Positions 33,652 to 42,371 of a stretch of 64,000 nt of DNA are shown piece after piece. The notes under the pieces are model-generated. The model saw nothing but the letters and a program-made list of their open reading frames with translations, made no database searches and was not told the DNA's origin. This DNA comes from JBMHDW01 sp049889175 (GTDB taxonomy: Bacteria; Pseudomonadota; Gammaproteobacteria; Comchoanobacterales; Comchoanobacteraceae). A program made the translations under genes and the position numbers. Numbering within the stretch: position 1 is the first letter of the stretch; each line of letters starts with the position of its first letter. Location: assembly GCA_049889175.1 (NCBI GenBank), contig JBMHDW010000002.1:149779-213778 (forward strand), in the 5' to 3' direction.

Positions 33652-34176
33652 TTAATTTTGATTACTGACCACAATAACTCGTGCTGGCCTAATGACGCGG
33701 TCTTTGACACTGTAACCTACTTGTACACATTCAATTACCATTTGAGGCTTGTAATCAGGATGAGGCATCATTTGAATCGCTTCATGCTGCTTGGGATCAT
33801 AAGGTGTATTGGCTTCAGGTTTTACCGTGCTAACACCTGATTGTGATAAAGCAGTCATAAATTGTTGCTTAATCATTTCAATACCTTGTTTGTGAGCATT
33901 GTCCTCTTCTTTAAATGAGGATAGTGCGGAATCAAAGGCATCTAAACAAGGAATGATATTTTGAACCAATTGTGTTATCGCAAAAGAACGCGTTTGGTCA
34001 ATTTCCCTGCGTAATCGTTGTGTAATGTTTTGTAGTTCAGCTGCATTACGTAAGATAGTATCTTCTTTTTCCTGTATGGATTCTTCTAAATGCTTTATTT
34101 TTTCTTCTAAAATTTCTGTTGATACTTCAGGTTTGATGGCATCTGCATCCAATGGTTGATTTGGTTTTTCGGTCAT
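33652..34176 (-). CDS. grpE: Nucleotide exchange factor GrpE
   Basis: A 174-residue protein with a long coiled-coil (EEKIKHLEESIQEKEDTILRNAAELQNITQRLRRE) and the C-terminal beta domain (YDPKQHEAIQMMPHPDYKPQMVIECVQVGYSVKDRVIRPARVIV) that contacts DnaK and releases ADP. The family signature G-Y-x-L-x-D-R-V-I-R-P-A-x-V appears as GYSVKDRVIRPARV. It is the first gene of the grpE-dnaK-dnaJ group, behind a possible sigma-32-type promoter. Confidence 0.96.
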   Translation of the reverse strand: MTEKPNQPLDADAIKPEVSTEILEEKIKHLEESIQEKEDTILRNAAELQNITQRLRREIDQTRSFAITQLVQNIIPCLDAFDSALSSFKEEDNAHKQGIEMIKQQFMTALSQSGVSTVKPEANTPYDPKQHEAIQMMPHPDYKPQMVIECVQVGYSVKDRVIRPARVIVVSNQN

Positions 34177-34207
34177 AATGAAACTCCGATATTAGTGACT
34201 GAGTTAA

Positions 34208-34236
34208 GATATAGTGCTAGAATAAGATTTTTCAAG
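34208..34236 (-). promoter_or_regulatory. Possible heat-shock (sigma-32-type) promoter of grpE-dnaK-dnaJ
   Basis: On the minus strand CTTGAAA (34236-34230) is followed after 13 nt by CACTATATC (34216-34208). The first block is a full match to the sigma-32 -35 core; the second only resembles CCCCATAT. Read as sigma-70, TTGAAA with TATATC 16 bp downstream also fits, so dual use is possible. Confidence 0.5.
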
Positions 34237-34256
34237 AGCAGAATGAGGGTTTTTGT

Positions 34257-34721
34257 ATGATAACTATGTTTCGTGCTTATCTTGGTAGGGCACTATTGAT
34301 TGCTTCAATGCTTGGTATGGGCTGGTGGTTGCAGTCTCAAGGTCTTTCTCCTTGTGTGTTGTGTTGGGCGCAGCGTTATGTTTTGATGTTTTTATTGTGC
34401 ATCATGATTTTAGGCTTGTTTATCAAAAATTATCACGGCACTTTGCGTGTATTCTCGTTATTGGGTGTCATGTTTTTACTGATATTCTCAATAAGGCATT
34501 TGTGGCTTATTTATGGTGCAAGTTCTAGCTCATCATGTCTTCTTGACTTGGGTTTAAGTACCCCATCATGGTGGGAAAACTTATGGGGAGATTATCATGA
34601 TTGTGGTCAGGAAAAGTCAGCCTTTTTAGGGGTTCCATTATCATTATGGGTGATGAGTTACGCCTGTATTCACGGTATTATTGATTTGTTCATGTGGTTT
34701 CGATCAAGGATAACATCATGA
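34257..34721 (+). CDS. dsbB: Disulfide-bond formation protein DsbB
   Basis: A 154-residue inner-membrane protein with four hydrophobic helices that reoxidises DsbA and passes electrons to quinone. The first redox pair is CVLC (after the first helix, SPCVLCWAQR with the quinone-site arginine). The second periplasmic loop carries the two further cysteines (SSCLLDLGLSTP...HDCGQ). The usual size is about 165-175. It overlaps the following M16 gene by 4 nt (ATGA), which ties it to envelope protein quality control. Confidence 0.93.
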   Translation: MITMFRAYLGRALLIASMLGMGWWLQSQGLSPCVLCWAQRYVLMFLLCIMILGLFIKNYHGTLRVFSLLGVMFLLIFSIRHLWLIYGASSSSSCLLDLGLSTPSWWENLWGDYHDCGQEKSAFLGVPLSLWVMSYACIHGIIDLFMWFRSRITS

Positions 34722-35980
34722 AGAAAGTCATGAGTAAAGGAGGTGTCGACTCTTGGGTATTACCTCATAATCAGTTTCAAGTTTTAAGCCATGCTATGCC
34801 ATTTAAAGATGTTGTGGGTGTTATGATTACTTATTTAGTCGGTTCCCGTTTAGAGCGGAAAGGACAGACTGGTGCGACTCACTTTTTGGAACACATGATG
34901 TTCAAAGGATCTGAGAAATATCAAAAGAAAAAGGGTAATGATATCGATCATCTTGAATCAATCGGCGCTCAAATTAATGCGTCAACATGGTTTGATCGCA
35001 CCAATTATTATGCACTTATTCCCAAAGATTTCTTACAGCAAGTTATTGATATGGAAGCAGATCGAATGCGTTTTGCCTTATTGACAAGCGAAGATGTGGC
35101 TAGTGAGCGTACAGTTATTTTAAATGAACATGATCAAGGTGAGAATAGTCATCATGGTTATTTGCTTAAATTATTATGGGCAAAAGCTTTTGATAAGCAT
35201 GGTTATCGTCATCCAACTATAGGCTGGCGAGAGGATATTGAGCAAATGAGCGTTGCTGATTTAAGGGAATATTATGATCAATTGTATCATCCTAACCGAG
35301 CGACGCTAACATTAGTGGGTGATTTAAATGATGTGCCCTGGCAGGCATGGGTTGAAAATTCTTTTGGGGGTATTACAAGTCAAGCAAGTGAGGTTGATGT
35401 TATTGTTGAGCCAACTCAGCACAGCATGAAGCGTTTTGAGATTACCCGATCAGCTCCTGAGGATTTGGTAGCGACTGCCTTTAAAATACCTAGAGCACTA
35501 GATTCAGATTTTCTTGCTCTTGATGTATTGTCATCTATTTTAGGTGATGGTCCGATAAGTTTGCTTGCAAAAGCATGTGTTGATAAAAGACTTGTACGTT
35601 GGATTTATGCCGATGCATCTGCAAGTTATGAGCCAGGTTTATTAAGCATTGTGGCGGCTGTTGTCCCTGGTCAAACCGCAGATGATGTTGAGCAAGCTAT
35701 TATGGGTGTGATAACTGATATTCAAGAAAATGGGATTGATGATGCAGTCTTGCAACGCGTTTTAATGCAGCGTCGCTCTGAAATGATTTTTCAGCAAGAT
35801 AGTATTATGGAGCAATTGCAATCACTTAACGAATCTATTGCGCTTGGATCATGGTACCGCCCAATCGATTGGCTTCAAGAGATGACTTTGTTAACGCCTG
35901 AGATGATTCAGCAAGTTTGTCAAAAATATTGTCAGCAGCAACAAATGACCATAGGGCGCCTATTGAGGGAGGAATCATGA
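34718..35980 (+). CDS. M16-family zinc metallopeptidase, catalytic subunit
   Basis: A 420-residue peptidase of the pitrilysin family. The inverted zinc motif HFLEH is at residues 55-59 and the downstream glutamate lies in the ERTVILNEHDQ segment. The LYHPNRATLTLVGDL and later KACVDKRLVRWIYA regions match M16B proteins. No clear signal peptide follows the chosen ATG (34718, with AAGGA upstream). It is coupled to the next gene by an ATGA overlap; the pair would form a heterodimer in which this is the active half. Confidence 0.9.
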   Translation: MKKVMSKGGVDSWVLPHNQFQVLSHAMPFKDVVGVMITYLVGSRLERKGQTGATHFLEHMMFKGSEKYQKKKGNDIDHLESIGAQINASTWFDRTNYYALIPKDFLQQVIDMEADRMRFALLTSEDVASERTVILNEHDQGENSHHGYLLKLLWAKAFDKHGYRHPTIGWREDIEQMSVADLREYYDQLYHPNRATLTLVGDLNDVPWQAWVENSFGGITSQASEVDVIVEPTQHSMKRFEITRSAPEDLVATAFKIPRALDSDFLALDVLSSILGDGPISLLAKACVDKRLVRWIYADASASYEPGLLSIVAAVVPGQTADDVEQAIMGVITDIQENGIDDAVLQRVLMQRRSEMIFQQDSIMEQLQSLNESIALGSWYRPIDWLQEMTLLTPEMIQQVCQKYCQQQQMTIGRLLREES

Positions 35981-37218
35981 CGGTATTTAGTGTTAATAAT
36001 ACCTTTGAGTTACCAGTTTATCAATGGAATCATGGTAGTCCTGATCTTCTCTATATCACTATTTCTTGGACGGGTGGTATTTTGTATTCTGATTCAAAAA
36101 TACTGCTATCTGCTTGGCGTTCGATGATGTTTACTGGTGCAAAAGGTATGACCAAACAACGTATATGGGAAGTAATAGAGGGGTATGGGGCTGATGTCAG
36201 CATTGAGTTAGAACAACGAAGGTTGATGTTGCATATCAGTTGCCCTAGCCAGCATTTACAATCTATTTGGCCTTTGATTATGAAGTGTTTGCAGGAAGCC
36301 GAATTTGATCAGCAAGAATGGCTAACCATTCAAAAGAGGCTTATTGCACAGAGGAAAGCCAATAATGATCAGGTAGAATATGTGGCTCATGAACATCTTT
36401 ATCAGCAGCTTTTCCCTAAAAATCATATTTGCTATGCGCTAAATAGTGAAGATGTTATTAAAGAGTTATCTCATATAACATGTCAAGATTTAGCAGTGTT
36501 TCACAAAAAGGTATTATCTTCCCATCAGGCTAGATTTTTTGTTGCAGGTAGTTTGACTGATCAAGCATTGAGTGGTTTGGTCAAAGATTGGTTTTCATTA
36601 CCCAGTCATGAGCCTACTAAGGCGCCTTATCAGTTGGGAGTATCTGATCATCAAGGGCACTCAGTGAAAAAGGTTATGCCTAATAAAAAGACTGTATCGG
36701 TTTACTGGGCAAAGATATTACCTCTAAGTCAAAAGCATGCCGATTTCCCTGCTTTGGTATTGGCAAATTATATTTTAGGGGGTAATTTTACAGCACATTT
36801 GATGCAAACCATTCGAGAGCAGCAAGGATTAACGTATGGTATTTACTCATCACTTAGTGGATTTGGGGATGAGGGTCCGGGTGTTTGGGCTGTTAGGGCA
36901 TCTTTCTCACCAGAGCTGTATCAGCAGGGTTGTGATGCAACAAATGATCAACTTAAACATTGGTTTAGTGATTGGGATGAGCAGCGTATAAAAGATAAAA
37001 AGAAAGGGTGGTTGGGTGCTCAGCAAGTTGGAAGAGCTTCAGTTTCTGCTGTGCTTAAATCAGTGCGTTGGTCAGTTGATCAAGGTTATGGTTTGGATTA
37101 TCATTCAGTGCTGATGGATAAAGTGAAAAATGTTAATTATCAGCAAGTAAAAAAAGTTGTTGAGGAATATCTGCATCCTGAATCAAGTGTGTGTATTCAG
37201 GTTGGCGGTCTGATCTGA
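35977..37218 (+). CDS. M16-family protein, non-catalytic partner subunit
   Basis: A 413-residue M16 homologue without the HxxEH zinc motif: the matching position reads SAWRSMMFTGAKGM. The C-terminal half keeps the family FTAHLMQTIREQQGLTYGIYSSLSGFGD and VRASFSPE features, which hold the substrate-binding R/Y pair in non-catalytic subunits. The start is the ATG at 35977 overlapping the upstream stop (ATGA). It probably pairs with the catalytic subunit upstream, as in bacterial M16B pairs. Confidence 0.88.
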   Translation: MTVFSVNNTFELPVYQWNHGSPDLLYITISWTGGILYSDSKILLSAWRSMMFTGAKGMTKQRIWEVIEGYGADVSIELEQRRLMLHISCPSQHLQSIWPLIMKCLQEAEFDQQEWLTIQKRLIAQRKANNDQVEYVAHEHLYQQLFPKNHICYALNSEDVIKELSHITCQDLAVFHKKVLSSHQARFFVAGSLTDQALSGLVKDWFSLPSHEPTKAPYQLGVSDHQGHSVKKVMPNKKTVSVYWAKILPLSQKHADFPALVLANYILGGNFTAHLMQTIREQQGLTYGIYSSLSGFGDEGPGVWAVRASFSPELYQQGCDATNDQLKHWFSDWDEQRIKDKKKGWLGAQQVGRASVSAVLKSVRWSVDQGYGLDYHSVLMDKVKNVNYQQVKKVVEEYLHPESSVCIQVGGLI

Positions 37219-37292
37219 TTGCTAGAGTATTTATCTTTGTTTGATGGCTTTTTTGGGGTGATTGATCCGTTGTGTGTCAGTAATAATATAGA

Positions 37293-37323
37293 ATCATGTT
37301 TTTTTTCAAATTTATGCTATACC
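37293..37323 (+). promoter_or_regulatory. Promoter of the first small membrane protein, shared motif
   Basis: ATCATG (37293-37298), a T-tract, and CTATAC (37317-37322) 18 nt later. The same arrangement with identical spacing occurs at 37921-37950 before the paralogous gene. The -10 would be TATACC. Confidence 0.5.
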
Positions 37324-37355
37324 TCTTATGTGAGTCATAAAATAGGAGGATAGTT

Positions 37356-37562
37356 ATGTTAATACATTATGTGATTGGAGCTTGCATATTAGCAATTGTT
37401 TTAACAGGCCTTGCGTTTTTTAGTAAACACAAGGCCGCACAAGACAGTAAAGTCAATGCTAAGCATTTGGCTAGGTTGATCAGAAAAGATAAGAAAAGAT
37501 TTTACCGCGCTGTCATCAAAGAAATGAAAAAAATGGAAGTTCATAACAATAGTAAAGTTTAG
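37356..37562 (+). CDS. 68-residue single-pass membrane protein, paralogue 1
   Basis: An N-terminal hydrophobic helix (LIHYVIGACILAIVLTGLAFF) is followed by a strongly basic cytoplasmic part (KHLARLIRKDKKRFYRAVIKEMKKM). ATG at 37356 has AGGAGG upstream. The second half is clearly related to the 65-residue protein at 37981: KV-x2-K-x-LA-x2-I-[RK]-x-D-x-K-[KR]-FYR is shared. Function unknown; the basic helix may bind nucleic acid, phospholipid or an acidic partner at the membrane. Confidence 0.65.
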   Translation: MLIHYVIGACILAIVLTGLAFFSKHKAAQDSKVNAKHLARLIRKDKKRFYRAVIKEMKKMEVHNNSKV

Positions 37563-37920
37563 TGATTAAGATATGCGAGTTATCGTTTATCATGGATTAA
37601 CTATTGAATGAATTGTTACAAGCTTTTAATTATTTGAAGCTTGTATGATCAGAATTTTAGGTTGGTTATTGATGGATAATCAGCCTATTTTTTTTTATTT
37701 TCGTCATAAATCAATTTCTTTTGTGTGAGCTAGTATTGATCGTTTTATGTGATGATTCCTGCGAGTCATTATGTGTCAATTGAATCACTAAAAAATATAT
37801 TGATTCTTAGTTTGGGCACCTTTGAACAATCAAAGTAGCGGTGTTGTCGATAATAGGTTGGTATTGGTAAGGGGTAAAATTAAATTTATATTATTGAATA
37901 TAAATAAAAAACAAAATATG
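37563..37920. other. Intergenic region between the two small membrane-protein genes
   Basis: An AT-rich stretch with no convincing reading frame. It holds an inverted repeat (ACAAGCTT...AAGCTTGT, about 37618-37645) and a good terminator (37660-37696). From about 37700 to 37920 nothing else was recognised. Confidence 0.6.
37660..37696 (+). terminator. Rho-independent terminator after the first small membrane-protein gene
   Basis: GGTTGGTTAT (37660-37669) pairs with ATAATCAGCC (37676-37685) in a 10-bp stem with two G-U pairs and a 6-nt loop, followed by TATTTTTTTTT. Confidence 0.75.
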
Positions 37921-37951
37921 ATCATGTTTTTTTTTCGAGCTGTACTATAAT
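37921..37951 (+). promoter_or_regulatory. Promoter of the second small membrane protein, shared motif
   Basis: ATCATG (37921-37926), a T-tract and CTATAAT, with a perfect TATAAT at 37946-37951. The spacing of 18 nt between ATCATG and CTATA equals that at 37293, so both paralogues appear to carry the same duplicated promoter. Confidence 0.55.
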
Positions 37952-37980
37952 CCGAAATGAGTTAAGAAATAGGAGTTAAA

Positions 37981-38178
37981 ATGTTTGTTTATTTAGTGGT
38001 GAGTGCTTTTGTTTTTATGGTTATGACATTATGTTATCACTCAATACGTCGTATGAAAGTTAGTAAGGTTGATGTTAAAAATTTAGCAAATAAGATCAAA
38101 GAAGATGGCAAGAAATTTTATCGTTTTACGCAAAAAGATTTAGATAGAATTCGTCAGAAAAATAAAAAGAAAGGATGA
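37981..38178 (+). CDS. 65-residue single-pass membrane protein, paralogue 2
   Basis: An N-terminal hydrophobic helix (FVYLVVSAFVFMVMTLCYH) and a basic C-terminal half (VDVKNLANKIKEDGKKFYRFTQKDLDRIRQKNKKKG), related to the 68-residue protein at 37356. ATG at 37981 with AGGAG upstream. It has its own promoter and ends 53 bp before the uvrD stop codon on the other strand. No family recognised. Confidence 0.65.
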   Translation: MFVYLVVSAFVFMVMTLCYHSIRRMKVSKVDVKNLANKIKEDGKKFYRFTQKDLDRIRQKNKKKG

Positions 38179-38230
38179 TGACTTTGAGCTATTAACTTTG
38201 TGACTAGGTGAGCTAAACAATGGGTAATAA

Positions 38231-40345
38231 CTAAAGTGTTTCTAGCTTAGCATACTGAGCTAAAAGCCATTTTACCCCATGTTGGTGGAACCTTATTTGA
38301 ATTCGGCCACCTTGGTCATCAGGTTCAAAATTCAAAACAACGCCCTCACCAAATTGTGGGTGGCTAATAGGTTGTCCTAGACGATATTGAGTATTCTGTG
38401 TGGTTTTTGGTGTGCTCTTTAGCCTAACATGCGCTAAATATTCTTTTGGGATTTCATCCAGGAAGCGAGAAGGTCTTTGGTAATGCTCTTGGCCATAAAG
38501 ATTTCTGGTTTCAGCATAAGTTAAGTAAAGTTGATGCATGGCTCGAGTCATGCCAACGTAGCAAAGCCGTCTTTCTTCTTCAAGTTGTCGTTCGTCATTA
38601 CTAGACATGCGGTGCGGGAAAAGCTCTTCTTCCATACCGCAAAGAAAGACATACTTAAACTCAAGTCCTTTGGCTGCGTGAAGTGTCATCAGTTGAACTG
38701 AATTATGTTGTTCTTCAGATTTGTCAGCTGTTAGCGCTGTAAAGGCTAGAAAATCTTGTAGAGAATGATTTGGTGCTTGGTTTCGCTCGTGTTGACCCAC
38801 GGCAATAATCAATTCATTAAGGTTATCACGTTTTGATTCGCTGTTTTGTCGATGTGCCTGGTCAATAAATTCATAAAGGCCACTGGATTGAATAATATTA
38901 CGTACATGGTCACTGGGCAAAACTTCAGGTTGGTAGTGCATTAATGAAATACATTCTGTAAAACGTGATAATGCTTGTTTGGTGCGAGAGCTTTGACTGC
39001 TGTCTTGAACTAATGCTTGAATCGCGTGCCATAATGATGTGCTGTGAGCATGAGCATGCTGCCTTATTTTATCCAAAGTGACTTGGCCAATGCCGCGAGG
39101 AGGGGTATTAATTATGCGCTCTATGGCGCTGTCATCCTGTGGGTTGAGGCTTAGGCGGATATAAGCTAGTGCATCTTTTATTTCAGCGCGATCAAAAAAT
39201 CGTAAGCCACCATAGACTCGATAGGGGATTTGATGCTGATTAAGGTGCTCTTCAAGCGTTCGGGATTGAGCATTAGATCGGTAAAGTATGGCTATATCTC
39301 TGGGATTTTCAGTGTTTTGATGGATGATTTGTTCAATTTTTGAAACAATAAAATGAGCTTCATCTTGCTCATTAAAAGCATTATAAACCATTATCTTAGT
39401 ATCACTGCTGTTATCCGTCCATAATTCTTTGCCCAGCCGGTTTTCATTGTTTGCAATAACAGCATTAGCAGCAGCGAGTATGGTTTTTGTTGAGCGATAG
39501 TTTTGCTCTAATCTGATGGTGGTAACATCCTGAAAGTGCTTTTCAAAACTCATCATAAATCGAACTTCAGCGCCCCGCCAACTGTAAATTGACTGATCAT
39601 CGTCACCGACTGCTGTTGTATAGCTGGTTTCGCCGCAAAGAAGTTTTAACCATCGATGCTGCATGTGGTTGGTATCTTGAAATTCATCAATAAGCTTAAA
39701 TATAAAACGATTTTGATACGATAAGCGGATGTCTTCGTGATGCGTTAATAGCTCAATGGTTCGAACCAATAATTCATTAAAATCGACCAGACCATTCTGT
39801 GTACATAATGTCTCATATCTCTGATAAACATTTCTGAGCATATCCAGCTCAGTTCCTTGGTTGCTGGGAACTTGATGACTGCGGGTCCCTTGTTCTTTGT
39901 GTTTATTGATAAAAGCCTGTGTTTGTTTGCTAGGCCATTGTTGCTCATCTAATAAGTTTTCTTTGTGAATTCTCTTAATCATCTTGAGTTGATCATCAGT
40001 ATCAATGATTTGAAAGTGCTCAGGAAGACCGCAGATTTGGTAATGTTGTCTCAGAATTCGGTGGCATAGACTATGAAATGTTCCAACCCATAATGATTGT
40101 GGTGGGTGGTCAATAAGCTCACCAATACGTGATTTAATTTCATTCGCTGCTTTGTTTGTAAATGTCACGGCCATGATTTCTGATGGTCGAGCTACTTGGG
40201 TTTGTATGAGAAATGCAATACGATGGACAAGAACTTTAGTCTTGCCACTGCCGGCGCCGGCGAGGATGAGTTGATTGCCAGGGTTTTGGCAGACAGCTTT
40301 TCGTTGTTGGTCATTTAATTGTTCGATAATGGCTGTGATATCCAT
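38231..40345 (-). CDS. uvrD: DNA helicase II (UvrD)
   Basis: A 704-residue superfamily 1 helicase for nucleotide excision and mismatch repair. Motif I GAGSGKT (residues 30-36), VTFTNKAANEIKSRI (Ia), LIDEFQDTN (II), GDDDQSIYSWRGAE (III), LEQNYRST (IV), VQLMTLHAAKGLEFKYVF (V) and EEERRLCYVGMTRA (VI) are all present. The C-terminal FGEGVVLNFEPDD...IRFHQHGVKWLLAQYAKLE matches the UvrD tail and separates it from Rep. Length is normal. Divergent from ftsQ. Confidence 0.95.
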   Translation of the reverse strand: MDITAIIEQLNDQQRKAVCQNPGNQLILAGAGSGKTKVLVHRIAFLIQTQVARPSEIMAVTFTNKAANEIKSRIGELIDHPPQSLWVGTFHSLCHRILRQHYQICGLPEHFQIIDTDDQLKMIKRIHKENLLDEQQWPSKQTQAFINKHKEQGTRSHQVPSNQGTELDMLRNVYQRYETLCTQNGLVDFNELLVRTIELLTHHEDIRLSYQNRFIFKLIDEFQDTNHMQHRWLKLLCGETSYTTAVGDDDQSIYSWRGAEVRFMMSFEKHFQDVTTIRLEQNYRSTKTILAAANAVIANNENRLGKELWTDNSSDTKIMVYNAFNEQDEAHFIVSKIEQIIHQNTENPRDIAILYRSNAQSRTLEEHLNQHQIPYRVYGGLRFFDRAEIKDALAYIRLSLNPQDDSAIERIINTPPRGIGQVTLDKIRQHAHAHSTSLWHAIQALVQDSSQSSRTKQALSRFTECISLMHYQPEVLPSDHVRNIIQSSGLYEFIDQAHRQNSESKRDNLNELIIAVGQHERNQAPNHSLQDFLAFTALTADKSEEQHNSVQLMTLHAAKGLEFKYVFLCGMEEELFPHRMSSNDERQLEEERRLCYVGMTRAMHQLYLTYAETRNLYGQEHYQRPSRFLDEIPKEYLAHVRLKSTPKTTQNTQYRLGQPISHPQFGEGVVLNFEPDDQGGRIQIRFHQHGVKWLLAQYAKLETL

Positions 40346-40453
40346 GATTTTTTTCCTAGCATTCTTGAGTATTATACTAACATATTAAGAAGTTCTGTCC
40401 AGTTGCCCATGTAATAAATAGACTTTAGATGCTGTTTGCTTCATAATCATGTC

Positions 40454-41080
40454 ATGATAAAAAAATACTTGATGCCTATCGTTCTGTTTCTACTCAGTTG
40501 TAGCCTAGAGGCGGGATCAGATATTTATTTGCAGCTTAATGATAATGATTTTGATTTGTCAGATTGGGATCAACAGTTTAAAAAGCTGCAGTCACAAGAT
40601 GACGTAGATGCATTTTGTCGATTATCCATTTGGCAGTCATGTCAAATATACCCTATTGGTGCCAATTCTTTATTGGTTCGCGGCAGGCCTAAGAAGCCAG
40701 TGGCCATCTGGGGTAATGATTATTTAGATGAATCTGGCAATCTTTTTTATGCTAGGTCATGGCATGTTGATCATGACTTGTTATATGTTAAAGGTGGCGT
40801 AGAGCATCTTCATCACGTTCAGCAATTATTAAATGTTTTGCATGATGTGTCAGATCTTAAGGGTATTGAAATTTCTGCCCATGGCCAATATTCAGCATTG
40901 ACCAAACAAGGTGTTTTTATATTGGGTAGTCATGATCTGGTCGAAAGGGCTAAGCGACTGAAAGCACTCTTACCTTGGGTGGATGAAAAGCATTTTAATC
41001 ATAGAGTGAATGTTGATTTGCGCTATGATCATGCTTTCGCGTTGCGTATTATGACTGATAAGCCACTAGAGGTGAAATAA
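40454..41080 (+). CDS. ftsQ: Cell division protein FtsQ, shortened
   Basis: A 208-residue protein directly before ftsA. It has an N-terminal hydrophobic anchor (YLMPIVLFLLSC) and FtsQ-like motifs in the periplasmic part: KKPVAIWGNDYLDESGNLFYA and the closing NVDLRYDHAFALR, matching the VDLRY-x-x-G-x-A-V end of FtsQ. It is shorter than E. coli FtsQ (276), mostly in the cytoplasmic tail and POTRA region. It links early and late divisome proteins (FtsBL). The start is the ATG at 40454; a TTG at 40436 is also in frame. Confidence 0.8.
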   Translation: MIKKYLMPIVLFLLSCSLEAGSDIYLQLNDNDFDLSDWDQQFKKLQSQDDVDAFCRLSIWQSCQIYPIGANSLLVRGRPKKPVAIWGNDYLDESGNLFYARSWHVDHDLLYVKGGVEHLHHVQQLLNVLHDVSDLKGIEISAHGQYSALTKQGVFILGSHDLVERAKRLKALLPWVDEKHFNHRVNVDLRYDHAFALRIMTDKPLEVK

Positions 41081-41135
41081 ATGCTTGCGGTGGGTGTCTG
41101 GTGTTTGTTAATGTTATGCTATAAGTAGGAGATAC

Positions 41136-42353
41136 ATGTCAAAGCGTTATATACACTTATTTGATTTTGGAACGAAACAAATTTCAGGACTCTGTGTTGA
41201 TTTATCACAGGCCAAACCTGAGCCATTGGGCTACGCTAAAGCAGATAGTCATGGTGTAAAGCGTGGAGGTATTCACAACTTCGAGCATGTTGGTCAGGTT
41301 ATGGCTCAGCTCACAACCAAGCTACACGAGCAGTCTTCGTTACAACTTAAACAAGTAATGGTTGCGTGTGGTGGAGAGCATGTTAAAGCTATTAATTCAT
41401 ATGGTGTTGTGGCGATAAGACATAAAGAGGTCACTGAACATGATGTTAATGCTGTAATGGCTGTTGCTGAAGCTGTTCCACTTCCTCCTGAGTACCAAAT
41501 TTTACATGTGTTGCCTCAAGAATTCTATGTTGATGGTAAGTCTGGTATTGATGATCCAGTTGGTATGATGGGAGTTAGGCTTGAAGTAAAAGCGCATATT
41601 ATTATGATCCCTAAGGCCATGGATGCAGCATTACATCAAGTATTCATGAAACTTGGTGTTCGCCAGCTTCAGCTGGTTTATGCGCCTATCGTATTACCAC
41701 AATCAGTGTTAACTAATGATGAACGGGAAATTGGTACATGTGTTGTTGATATTGGCGCAGGTTTAACTAAACTTTCAGTCATTAAAAACCACCAAATTAT
41801 TAATACAGCAGTTTTACCTGTGGCTGGAGACTTGGTGACATCAGATATTTCAGTCGCTGAAAAAATGCCATTGCATCTAGCTGAAGAAATCAAAAAAAAT
41901 GAGGGATGTATTGAAGATGCATCAATACAGGCTGGTGAGCAGATATCTATAAAGACACAAGATTCCTCACAAGAACGATTGCTGTCAAAACGTTTTTTAG
42001 CAGAGGTAGTAACTGCTCGTTATTCTGAAATAATGCGATTTGTTGCTCAGTTTGTGGCAAGATACCCTAAATTACTTAACGGCGGGGTTGTTTTTTCTGG
42101 TGGAGGCAGTAATATAGCTGGTTTGGAATCATGGGCCAAAGAGCAACTACAAGTGCCAGTTAGACTTGCAGAAATATTCGATGGGACCAACGACTTGTTT
42201 TTTGAAGTAATGGCGGATGAGAATTTCACTTTATTGGGGCTATTATATTATCTTAGTGAGCGAGAGATTGCTGATATTGGTGATAAGATACAGCCAGGTG
42301 GGTTTCATCGAATCTGGAAACAATTAAAACGATGGGTAGAAATTAATTTTTAA
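41136..42353 (+). CDS. ftsA: Cell division protein FtsA
   Basis: A 405-residue actin-like ATPase that anchors FtsZ to the membrane. Seen: HLFDFGTKQISGLCVD (phosphate 1), the SHUG-type HGVKRGGIHNFE and IRHKEVTEHDVNAVMAVAEAV inserted domain, CVVDIGAGLTKLSVI (phosphate 2), GGVVFSGGGSNIAGL (adenosine) and a C-terminal amphipathic FHRIWKQLKRWVEINF as membrane-targeting helix. ATG with AGGAGA upstream. Followed by ftsZ after 18 nt. Confidence 0.95.
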   Translation: MSKRYIHLFDFGTKQISGLCVDLSQAKPEPLGYAKADSHGVKRGGIHNFEHVGQVMAQLTTKLHEQSSLQLKQVMVACGGEHVKAINSYGVVAIRHKEVTEHDVNAVMAVAEAVPLPPEYQILHVLPQEFYVDGKSGIDDPVGMMGVRLEVKAHIIMIPKAMDAALHQVFMKLGVRQLQLVYAPIVLPQSVLTNDEREIGTCVVDIGAGLTKLSVIKNHQIINTAVLPVAGDLVTSDISVAEKMPLHLAEEIKKNEGCIEDASIQAGEQISIKTQDSSQERLLSKRFLAEVVTARYSEIMRFVAQFVARYPKLLNGGVVFSGGGSNIAGLESWAKEQLQVPVRLAEIFDGTNDLFFEVMADENFTLLGLLYYLSEREIADIGDKIQPGGFHRIWKQLKRWVEINF

Positions 42354-42371
42354 TGATTAGAGGTAAATAAT

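Noticed and set aside
37563..37920. A third small gene or tRNA between the small membrane-protein genes
   Set aside because: No frame with a start and ribosome-binding site and no cloverleaf or TTCGA arm was seen.
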